DNA of 64,000 nt. It comes from Doryteuthis pealeii (taxonomy: Eukaryota; Mollusca; Cephalopoda; Myopsida; Loliginidae). Position numbers and translations under genes: made by a program. Below, piece after piece: positions 28,034 through 40,663 of this stretch (position 1 is the stretch's first letter; each line of letters starts with the position of its first letter). The stretch covers positions 85,049,844 to 85,113,843 of the forward strand of contig CM042152.1 of the NCBI GenBank assembly GCA_023376005.1, in the 5' to 3' direction. The notes beneath the pieces are model-generated. The model ran no database searches. It was not told the DNA's origin and saw only the letters and a program-made list of their open reading frames with translations.

Positions 28034-31000
28034 GCGCACCCACCTAGGAATCTCTGCTTCAGTGAGAAGTCAGACTTTTACAAAATTTAATTGGATTACA
28101 AATTGCTTTATTCTCTAAGACCCCTTTTTTCTTTTTTTTCCCTCTTTATTTTTCTTTCTCTTTTTTCTTTTTTCTTTTTTTTTTCTTTCTTTCTTTAAAT
28201 CTTTTTTTCTTTTTCTGTTTTCTTTTTTTTTTTCTTTTTCTCTTTCCTTTTTTTCCGTTTTTTTTATTTAAAAAAAATTTTAAAAAAAAATTTTTTTTTC
28301 TCTTTTTTTCAAGTTGATTACTCTCATAAAAATTTTGATATAATGTATGATTTTTTAAAAAAAAGATTTTTTTTCTCTAGATGATGGTTACACACACAAG
28401 AAATTTAGATTGAATTTATCTTATTTACCATGAGATTTTTCTTTTCTTTTAATGATCTGTTGAGATCTATGCATATTAGGGTAGGTCGATTTTGGAACTG
28501 TAATGTCCCCCATGTAGTGAAATTTGCAAATTAATATAAAGGATTACCACACAAAATATTTTTCTTTAAAACTTTGCTTTCATTTGAGGAAATTGATTTC
28601 AATCTTTTAAAATGTTATCACTGTTACCACTTATAAGTAAAATGCAGCATATCAGAGGTGTTGCTGGTGAAGGGGGCATATTTTCAGTTTTAATTCTAGT
28701 TATATTTTATTCATTTCACTTAAAATGACAACCTTTTCTGTTTTAGATATTGAAATTGCTAAATTTTCTAACCAATTTCTACACTAAATTTTGCAAAAAC
28801 AAGGATTTTTAGTGCATTTTAGTAGATGATCTTTAATGCTATTTCCTCAAACAATGATGCAAGTAAGAGATCTAGTTTTTGGTATCAGTATTCTTAATGC
28901 ACACAACTTTCACTGTTGGGGAGAATTAAATATTTTTTTAAAGTGAAAAATCAACCTACCCTAGCATGGAATATACAATTCCATGCTTTTTAAATATGTG
29001 AACACTTATATATATATATGGTAAATCAAACCTTATATTTTGAAACTTTTTTTTAGATGAAAATTCAAGTAATAATTGTGTTGAGCTATAGACTTATTGA
29101 TTCACCATATATTATAAAATAAGTATGTCTGGGAGGTTGGAAACTGATTGTCTCCCTTGACAAGACATGGTTTAAAAAAAAAAGAATCCAGAATATTTCT
29201 TGAATGTCAGTCATGTCCTGTCTTCTAAATAGACATCCTTATTTTTGTTAATCATATCTTTCTTCATATTACCACTAGAAGCAGCTACCCAACATTGACT
29301 GGGTAGATGGACACAAACACACATACAAAAAAAAAAACCTGGTGTATTGATTTTTTTACTTTTGAGATTTACAAATGCTCGATATTTTTAAGTATAATTT
29401 CAATGCTATTTCTATGTATATTTTAATTTCTAAATATCTTCAAATATAAATCAAATCTTCATAATTTTTACACAAAAAGCAGGAACTGTTGATATTCAAT
29501 GTGTATATATATTTATTTTGTCATTGTTTTATTTTCGTAGTTTCATCTGGACATACATAAACACGAACTGCCTTTATATATGAATAGATTTATTTTCTAA
29601 ATGAAAAAAAAAAAAAAAAAATTATTGAAAACAAAATTGAATTATAAATTTGTTTGGAGAATCTTTTTGTGTGTAAAAGGCCACATTGAAAATTTATCTA
29701 CTACTAGCTGATAAAAAAAAAAAAAAAAAAAAAAATTTAAAAATTTTTTTCCTCAAATGTTTACAACAAAATAAAGTAAGCGGCCTAATGTCGGTGTCAG
29801 CCAGACAGTGAAAGGAGTCTTATTCCCTTTTTACTAGTGCTAGTCCAAGGAGATTGTTTTAGCATCTGAGGTGGAGCTCCACACCTACCATCAGCTCCTC
29901 ACTTTATCTCACAGATCCCTGTGCTACTCGTTTGCTGAGTTGTCGAGGACCGGTATCGAACTAGGAACCTTATGTGTCTCAGGCCGACACTCTACCAACT
30001 GAGCTAAACCGGCTTAAACTTACTTTTAATAACTCTGTACAAATCTTATTTAAAAAAATACTAATTACTAACCTTACCTTGTTTATTTTAAAGATGCTTT
30101 TTGTAAGAAAGCATCATCATATCAACCTCTCAATTAGAGGTAGACCAATTTTAATTGGTCTTCAGCCAAAACCATGGAAGGTAAAACTTATTGGTTTAGA
30201 AGGCTGAATACAGCCTTATGCCTACAAGTTCCCTACTCCTGCGTTAATCCATATTAAGATATTTCTCTGATATTTACAAGATTTGGACTCTTAGCAGAAT
30301 CTTGGTTGTTGTGCTTGTAATATTTTGGTCACCACTGAACTTACCCTCCAGTCTTTTGTTGGAGTTAGTAATTTTCCAGGAATTTAAAGCTGAACTGTCT
30401 ATTTGATCCACAGGGGCAGAAATTGGATACAAATAAATAAGATAAAATAAATATGGGGAGGGGGGAATGAGAAAAGAGATAAAGATATGGAAGGGGATGA
30501 TAAAGAGGAAAAGGAAGATAAAAAGATGAAGAGGAAAATGAGATATGGATAAATATGGGGGTGGGTGGAATACAGATAAAGGTACAGGGGGAGTTGGGAA
30601 ACAAGATACGGATAAAGGTACGGGGTGGGGGGAATGAGATACAGATAAGGTACAGGGGTGGGGGGATGAGATACAGATAAAGGTACAGGGGTGGGGGGAA
30701 TGAGATACAGATAAAGGTACAGGGATTTGGGAAACAGGATTACAGATAAAGGTATGGAGGTAACTGGGGTTAATGAATAAGGAATGTGGGTATCTAAGAT
30801 TAATGGATAAAAAAAAAAAAGAATGGGAGGGAGAGGGGTAACAAAGAAAAGAATGTGTCAAAATGATATGAGTACAACAACTAAGATGAGAATAATGATC
30901 AGAATCATGTAAATTTTGATGGATAACAATATTTATGAATTATTTACCAGTTCATTTGTGGTAATTTTCACCTTTTTAGTTGTTAAAATTCCTAGCATAA

Positions 31001-31256
31001 AATTATGCATGCACATTATCTGAAATGAACTTAATTGTTATTAAGAACACATTTTATGATATTTTTGTGTTAGAGCGTGCAGTTGTATTGTTTTCGAAAA
31101 GTTTCTAAGATTTGTTTATTTCGCACGGAGACTTTCAAAATGGCTACCAGCTTGTTTCAAAGTGAAAGTCAAGGGAGGTTACTCTAATTGCCTTATTTGC
31201 TAGGAATTTTGACAACTAAAGGTGAAAATTACTTCATTTGTCAGCCATATATTTTT

Positions 31257-31294
<38 letters not shown>

Positions 31295-31974
31295 TTTTCT
31301 GTGTACATAAACGCCATGCAAATAAAAGGATAAAACCTAAAACTGGTATTCAACCCCCCCAAAAAAAACAAAAAAAAAAACCCCAACAAATAATTTGGTA
31401 GGAAAGGGATGTGCCATTTGAAAAAAGTGTTGGGGGGCGAGGGTTGATTTGAAGGATGTACTCATCATGGTAGTTTAAGATTGCTTTTAGTGTGTGTAAT
31501 TATATGTGCCTTTTGCTGCAGCTTCCTGCTGGAATGGGAGATGTGTTCTTCTTCAAGATGCCTGAATTGGTTACATGCAGTTCTTGGGATGCACAGAAGT
31601 GCTTAAACAGGTCTCTCCGGCTGCTCACTAGGGTTAGTGAACTAAGATATGCACAAACTCCTTACTCTAACCCTTATGCTAACACACTCATTTCCACAAA
31701 AAGCGTGTGCTCTTATATTTTTCTTTATTTTTTAAATTAAAAAAAAAATTTTAAGAAAAGGAAAAAAAAAATTAAAACAAACAGTTGAATTTTAAGCTGT
31801 AAGTGGTAGGGCTGCAACGATACGTTTTTATTTTTTTAATTTTTATTTTTTTGTTTTCACAATGTATCATGTGATACAATATTTATCACAATGCAAGATT
31901 TATTTAAAGAAATGTCAGAAAAATGTTTCTGAAGTTTAAAAGTATATCATTCTAAAAGATATTAAATAAGCATC

Positions 31975-32012
<38 letters not shown>

Positions 32013-32258
32013 AATAAAATAGTAAACAAGACTTTAAAACAGTCAGTTCTATACTGTAATTTATGAAAATTTTTCATAGACCAAAATTGGTAAATATAGC
32101 TTTAAACTTGGTACTTTTTTGACACTTTGTGTTCTGAAAAAAAAAAATTAATGAATGGAACATTATTTTTAAAATATTTAATTTTTTTCCAGAATACAAG
32201 GTGTGCCAAAAAGTACAAAAAAATCTCGATAATTTTTTGACACACTTTGTGTGTGTAC

Positions 32259-32300
<42 letters not shown>

Positions 32301-34935
32301 ATGTGTATCTATATATTTCACAAACTTCAGAACAACATTTTTAAATTTAAAAAAAAATAAATTAAAAAAAAGTAAAAACAAAACAAAGAAAAAAATTGTT
32401 AGTATTGTTTAGGAAAATATTGCGATAAACCAGCGCATTAGTAAATCGTTGCACCTCTAGTAAGTGGGTACACTTGGAATTGGTTTAAGCACTTTTATGC
32501 ATCAGCTGCATGCTATGGGATTTAAATATTTTTTATTTTATTTTTTTTAAAGGCTTATTTTTCATTTCTTTTTTTTTTTTTTTTCTCATTTATTTATTTC
32601 AAAACTACTTGTGCTTGATACACAAAAACATACAGGAAATTATAAACCAATTTGTAAGGCTCTCCAATTCAATTTATTTTTCATGGAAGGGCATTTTAAA
32701 AAAAGAAACCCCCAAAAAACTCATTTTTCTGATTCCCATCTTCTTTTTTTTTCTCTTGAGTTAGCTTGTTAAAATCCAACCATTGTGATATATCGCCTAC
32801 ATTTGCCTCTTCATCACGTTCAACTGAGTGTAATCTCAGGATTTGATAGATGACTTTAAAAAAAAAACAAAATTCATTCTGAATTCAACAAGAGTTTACA
32901 TATTGGACAATAAAGTTTGTTCATATTATTTGTATTTTTTTTTTTACTTCCATCGATTATTACATTTTTTTTTAAAGAATTTTATTTTACTCCTATATCA
33001 ACATTTCATTTTGTAAATTTTTTTTTTTTTTTTTTAATGGGATCATCAGCTACATTGGTTTTTACTTGATAACCTATTCTAATTTTTACTTGGTGAAATC
33101 ATTAGTAAAATTGATTTAAAAACATAACCAAAAAAATTCTATTTCCCCCCCCCCCCAAAAAAAAAAAAACTGATAGAAAATACAATTGCAATATCTTCAA
33201 TATATTTAAATTTACTGTAGATTAACTATACAGGTAATATAACTGAATTACAGTAAATGATAGGGCCGGTTTAGCTCAGTTGGTAGAGCACTTGCCTGTG
33301 AATTGCAAGGTTCCTGGTACGATATCAGTCCTCGCCCTTGCTAACTCAGCATATGAGTAGCACAGGGATCTGTGCGGTAAAGTGAGGAGTTGACGGTAGG
33401 TGTATTTCTCCGCCTCAGATTCCAAAACAATCTCTTTGGTCTAGCACTTGTGAAAAGGGGATAGACACCCTCACTATCTGGTTGATACCGACTTAAGGCC
33501 ACACCGTCGACTTTACTTACAGTAAATGATCATTTACTGAGATCGATAGGTGCATAAGTTCCAAAATAAGGGGTATATATCAACAGTACTCAGACCGTTT
33601 ATTAATACATTGTATATCCTCCTTGGGCATTGATACAAGACTGTACTTGTGCATGCATATGATTGTACAGATATACACCCTTTATTTAAAGACTTAATGC
33701 ATTCAGAGAAGTTTCACAATTTTATTAAAAAACTTATACAGTTTTATATAGGAACATTTGAAATTTGACAGTAACTTAGATTATTTGTAGAGAAAAAATG
33801 TAAGTTTATTACTGCAACTTACAGTTGATTAAGGCATGAGCCCCCTCATCAGATATCTGTAGTCAAATTATTGCCCAACAAGCATCAAATTATTTTCCTC
33901 TACACTATCAATGGTGCTTGTATTTCAATGTTTCAGATCATCTCACAAGAGGAGGGAAATCTACAAATAATCTCATATACAGGGTGTCTACAAAAGAAAT
34001 ACTTTCAAAAAATGTATTAAAACAACTGTAGACAATGCTGTTGAAATCAATTTTATTCAGGTTTCCTCATAATTAGTGAAAGGATAAAAGTTCCTTCTGA
34101 ATTTATTAAAAAGTTGAGCTTTAATTTTTTTTAAAAGAATCACATTAAAAAGTTGAACTTCACTTGAGTTTTTAAAAAAAATCAGTTTAAAAAATATATC
34201 ACTTATTAAAAAAGTTGAGCTTTAATTTAAAAAAAAATCACTTTTTAAAAGTTGAGCTTTAATTTTCACTTTTTAAAAAGTTGAGCTTTAATTTAAAAAA
34301 AAAATCACTTTTTAAAAAGTTGAGCTTTAATTTAAAAAAAAATCACTTTTTAAAAAGTTGAGCTTTAATTTTTAAAAAAATCACTTTTTAAAAAGTTTTT
34401 TAATTTTTAAAAAAAATCACTTTTTAAAAAGTTGAGCTTTAATTTTTTAAAAAAATCACTTTTTAAAAGTTGAGCTTTTTTTTTTTAATTTATTTAAAAG
34501 TTGAGCTTTTAATTTTAAAAAATTTTTATTTAAAAGTTGAGCTTTAATTAAAAAGTTGAGCTTTAAATTTTTAGAAATGTTTAACAACTCCACAAAGAAT
34601 GTAAATATGAATATACAATGAATGTTTTTCTCTAACCTCTAGACATACCATTGAAATCAATCAGTAGATATTTAAAAAAAAAAAAAAATGTTATACATTT
34701 TTTTTTTTTTAAACTATTACTTTTCTAGACACCCTGTATATGTGAACATTTACTGTAATTTACCAATATTTACCTGTACATTTAATTTTGCATTGATTGA
34801 AATCCCCGTACAGGATGTTGCAATTTTTATATTTGAAATTTATTTTTGACTTTCCTAAGAAAAATCGAATTAGGGTACTATGTTTATTCTTGAAGAATTA
34901 AAAAGGTGTGCAAATAAACGGATTCAATTGAAAAA

Positions 34936-34975
<40 letters not shown>

Positions 34976-37900
34976 ATTAATACATATATATCTATATTTA
35001 AATCTAGGAATTTTCCTTCATGTTTGCGTGTGTGTTTATGTATGCACACTTTAATTTAAATAAATAGCATTTATATATGTACACTTTAATTTAAATGAAT
35101 TTATTTAATGAATGAATATAATATAAATGAATATATATGTTTTTTTATACATATATATCTATATTATTTCAATCTAGGAATTTTTCCTTCATGTTTGCGT
35201 GTGTGTTTATGTATGCACACTTTAATTCTGAATCTATTTCTGTTTGAAGTTGCTATACTTTGTCATGTTAACCACCACTTTGCACTTTGCTATTTTTTTT
35301 GTTTTTCACTTTCTTGCCTTTCCTCATTCTATTCTGTTAATCAGATTTGGTTGGGTGATGGGTATTAAAGCCAATTTCTTCTTCTTCTTCTTATAATCGA
35401 GATTATGTGTCTGTTTGTCTGTAACCAAAACTACTCACCACCAACGTTATAACTCCTTTAACTAAAGCCAATATATTAATAATAATAATAAAGTCATTTG
35501 GATTATTGTCCTCATCTTTATTTGTTATCTGTACAACGTTTTGACTGATGTGCCCTCCGGCCTTCTTCAGGTATTTCTTGTTGAACTCTGGAACCTTCTT
35601 TTCGTAATCAGGAGCCATTACGGAACTTTGAACTCAACTCTTTATTCAATCCACGGGAGTCCAATTGGTACATAGCATAGTGGATATAGGCGATGAGTTA
35701 ATACAGTTCTAAGTGACATTTATTGTTAGGCTGCAGGTTCAATCCTGGTCAAGGGCGACAGTAACATAGAATAATAATTAACAGAGCTTAACACTTGTAC
35801 CCAGCTATGGTTAGTGGAATGAGAACAGGATACCTCTGTGGACTGAATAAAGTGTTGGGTTCAGAGTTCCGTGATGGCTCGCAGTTACGACAAGAAGGTT
35901 CCTGAGTTCCGAGTCCGACAAGATGTACCTGAAGAAGGCTGTAGGGCATATCGGTTTAAACATTGTGCAAGTAACAATAAAGATGAGGACAATAGTCAGA
36001 ATGATCCGAATAATACAAATTATCAAGCCTCATCCTAAAAAATTTAGAGAAATAATAGTCATTGTTAACAATTTTAATGTTGACTTTTCTAAGAACTTAT
36101 TTCTTACTTCCTTTTGGTGGAAAGGTATAACTAAGTATTATGAGGGTGAGTCAAAAAGTAATGCCATATTGTTTAGGACAGGTATAATTACCATCACAGG
36201 AACATGTATCATACATCAAAATGAAGCTGGTCCTTTGTGGATCACATCCTACTTCTCCACAGTCACTAGATTTCACTTCCTTGCCACTGGAATGCATTAT
36301 TCCAGTGACGAGGAAGTGAAATCTGTAGTGAAGAAGTGCTCAAGAACAGTCAACAGAATTTTACGAGGCAGGGATACATTGCATTGCTATTGATAGAAAC
36401 GGTGACTATGTGGAAGTAGGGATGTGATCCACAGAAGACCAACTTCATTTTGATGTATGATACATGTTCCTGTGTTGGTAAGTTATACCTGTCCTAAACA
36501 ATATGGCATTACTTTTTGACTTCCTATGTGGAAAAGTAGGGATGTGATCCACAGAGGACCATCTTCATTTTGATGTAAGATACATGTTCCTGTGTTGGTA
36601 ATTATAGCTGTCCTAAACAACATGGCATTACTTTTTGACTCACCCTTGTATATTCTCAATTGTTTTTTAAGTTGACAATTTATATATACTATGTAGTTCA
36701 ATTTTTTCCCCCAATATTTGGGATGGGGGTTTTGTAAAGCCTATTTATAGGAAATACAATTTTGACTTAATATTAGACTACAGTATTGGACAAAAAAAAA
36801 AAGATAGCTCAGTCGGTAGAGTGTCAGACTATAAACCACAAGGTTCCTGGTTCGATACTGTGTGGTAAAGTGAGGTAGGTGTGGCGCTCCTCTTCTGATG
36901 CCAAAACAATCTCCTTGGTCTAGCACTAGTGAAAAGGGATAGACTTCCTTGCTGTCTGGCTGATACCGACTTTAGGCCACCCCAACGACTTTAATTTACT
37001 TACTTATTATTGCCACTAATTTCAATTTTACCTGCAATGGCTTAGACATGTATAGTAAAAGTTGGAGTGGGTTATTGTCGGTATCAGTCGAACAGCAAAT
37101 GAGTCTCTCTCTTTTCACTAGTGCTAGACCAGGGAGATTGTTTTTGCTGAGGTGGAGCACAACACTTACCTTCAGCTCCCACTTTGCTGCACAGATCATA
37201 TAAACCCATTCTGTGCTACTCATACGGCTGATTTGTGGGTACTGGTATTGAACCAGGAACCTTGCGATTCCTAGGCAGGTGCTCTACCGACTGAGCTAAA
37301 CCGACTCCTTAGACACATATCGTTATTGGGGCGGCCTAATGTCGGTATCGCCCAGACAGCAGGGAGTCTATCCCCTTTTCACTAGCGCTAGACCAAGGAG
37401 ATTATTTGAGCATCTGAGGTGGAGCGCCACACCTACCATCAGCCCTTACTTTACCGCACAGTAAGGGGGCCACTATTGAACCAAGAACCTTGAAATTCCT
37501 AGCCAAACACTCTACCGACTGAGCTAGACACATATAGGAAGTGATTATTTTTCCTTGATTGTGATTATAGCTGTAGTGAAGTCAGAATTTTCTATTTTTT
37601 GGTATTCAAGAGAATTTTGACAACAATAATGATAACTACTAAAGAAAATGATCATTTCTTGTCTAAGCCATTGAAATTTCATTAAAATTTGTGGGTATGA
37701 ATTTTTTTTTTTTTTTTTTTTTTTTTGTTGCCAATATTTAAAAAAAAATTGGCATACTAGAAATAGTTTTCCATTTGAATTTTTCTGTATTTTTTGAAGA
37801 TGTTGAATTGTTCAAACAATTTCTATAATGTTAATAGCTTCTTAAATTTATCAACAATATTTAGGAGTCCTTGTATCTTATATGATTATATTATATGATT

Positions 37901-39664
37901 TATTGTGTACAGTGCTCAGGTGCACCCCAACTCATCAAAGTCTCATGCCTAGTACACAGAATAATGTATTAGTGTCAGGAACATGAATAGCGTACGTTAA
38001 TAATATACATGTATGTGTGCATGCGAGGTTATTAGATATAGTGTTGGCAGATTACAGGAAGCATGAAGGCTTTGAAAGATGCAGTGTTTCGGCAGCCTAC
38101 AACAGATGCAGGCAGTTTATTCCATGCCTCGGCAATTCTGAGCATGAAAAAAAAAATTAACTTTTTAATTTGAAATATTACATTCATAAACTTGATTGAA
38201 TGAAGTATTTTTGTATTTTGTAGGATAGTAAAAGGATTACTTGAACTTTTCTATTAATGCTTAAATGCTTTGTGTGTGTGTGTGTGTGTGTGTTGTTTTA
38301 ACATTCTTGAAACAAACAATTATAAAATAACTTCATCTTAAAAAGTAGACAAGTTCAAATTCAGTCTGTCTGTAGAATTCATTGGTGATTTTGAATTTGC
38401 TATTTTGTAATGTTGTGGGGTTTTTAAGGTCAAAAAATAAGACAAACACTGAAAATGGATACAAATGTATTTAACAAAAATGAGTAGAAATTACAGAAAA
38501 GAAAGTGGAGTTTGCGTCTGACCATACAGTTGCGAACTGACTCATTTGCTTGTGTCCCAAGCCACAATTGTCCCTGCTACTTATAGTAGTCATTGGCACA
38601 TTCCATTTATGTCCATAGGTTATATCACCTATAACAAGTAATAAATTTTTAATTCATTTAGTCTATCACAAGGTTACAACAGTGGTATATCTAAGCTAAT
38701 GGTCTCCCAAACAAGCTCACTAATCAATAGGGTAGGTTGATTTTGGAACTGTAACATCTCCCATGTAGCAAAAGTTGCAAATTAACAAAGAATTACCACA
38801 CAGAATATTTTTCTTTAAAACTTTGCCTTGACCCTTGAGGAAAGATTTCAATCTTTTAAAATGTTATCACTGTTACAGCTTAATTATTGGTAAAAAGCAA
38901 CATATTGGAATTCCTTTTTGACGTACACTCATATATTCGTAGTGGTAATGGGGACATATTTTCAATTCTAATTCTAGTTATGACATTTTATTAATTTCTT
39001 TTAAATTGCAATATTTTCTAATCTAAATAAAAATAAAAATATCTAGGCTAAATTTTGTGAAAATGGGGAATTTTGGTGCATTTTAGTAGATGATATTTAA
39101 TGCTATTTCTTCAAACAATGGTGCAAGTAAGAGAACTAGTTTTTGGTATCAGGAGGCATTATACCAACACACAGCTTTCACTGTTTGGGAGAATTAGATA
39201 TTTTTAAAAAAAGTGAAAAATCAACCTACCCTAGTAATCATTACTCTATGCTAGTTAGTTATTAGCTTTTTTACATGATGAATTTAAAAATGTACCGGAT
39301 GACCTTTTGAACCTATTGAACTCTTGTTTTAATAATGGTTCATCATTATGATATTGATTCTTTCATTTGATAATGACTGAAGGATTCTAAATTAGCGTTT
39401 CACTTTCTGAATCATATTGTGAATTTGAATGATTAAAAAATGATTTGCAGCTGGAATGAAGATGCTACGAAAATTATCATTTAGTTGCAGATTGGACTGG
39501 AAATTGCTTTATTCTCTAAGCATTACAAGTGAATTGCTCTAATACAAATCCCTCTATGATGTGCTGTTTTTGCTGAGTTATGGTTACATCTGCATATACA
39601 AACAGTGGCATGTTAATGTTTAGAATTAGTATGTAGTTAAAAAGGAAATAAATGCTTGTGTATG

Positions 39665-39718
<54 letters not shown>

Positions 39719-40625
39719 GGATAAATCTCAAGCAGATGTATATGTATGAATACATGTGTGTGATGTATGCATGGATATATTTATGTGTGTATTATATATA
39801 TATATATATATATATATATTGAATTAGTTAAATAATTAAGTAGATAAAACAGGTTCTCTTGGATCTTCATATATATATATATAATATATATATATATATA
39901 TGAAGTAATTAGGAAAATAGAATAAATAAATGAAAAAAATGAAGGAAGATAGGATGAATAAATAAATAAGTAATTAAATGAAATCAAATAAAACTGGGGT
40001 TGTCTTTCAGTTGAAATCTGGAATAGATTGATTTAACAGAAATTCCTAACAAATTAATGACAGCAAATTACAAACTGGGCAAATCCCATTTTTATGACCG
40101 ACAGCTGAGGAACACAGGACAATAAAAACAAAAAATTGTTTTCAAATGCCTTAAAAGTAATAAAGAATTCACCATTTGCATCTGATGATTGGGGTTTTAG
40201 ACACTTGGTCTAAGCTTTCTGAAATAGGCTAAAAGCAAAAAATTAAATCTTCTGTTATATTTTTTACTTATATATATACAATTTCATTCATTCATACTAA
40301 ATACTTATAACTATATAGTTGTTTAATGTCAGCAATTATGTACAGAACTATTTTTTTTTCTACAATGGAGGCGTGTGATGTAATGGACTCGTCGACACAA
40401 GTTCAAATCCTGGACAATGTTTGCATTTCCTATAGCGCTAATACCCTTGGGAAAGGTATGCATCTAACTAGTCTCCCTTCAACTATGGGTAAATAGTAGG
40501 GCAGACTGGGCTCTTTAACTTTGGCTAGGCAACCTGTCTAGGAGAAGGAAAACTTTGAATTCAAACCTATTAAACTCTGCTTAAGAAATTGACCTTGTGT
40601 CGCATCCTGCTCATGTGGAGGGATT

Positions 40626-40663
<38 letters not shown>

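Noticed and set aside
30274..30861. 195-codon minus frame rich in Ser, Pro and His
   Set aside because: It is generated by the 34-bp purine-rich minisatellite.
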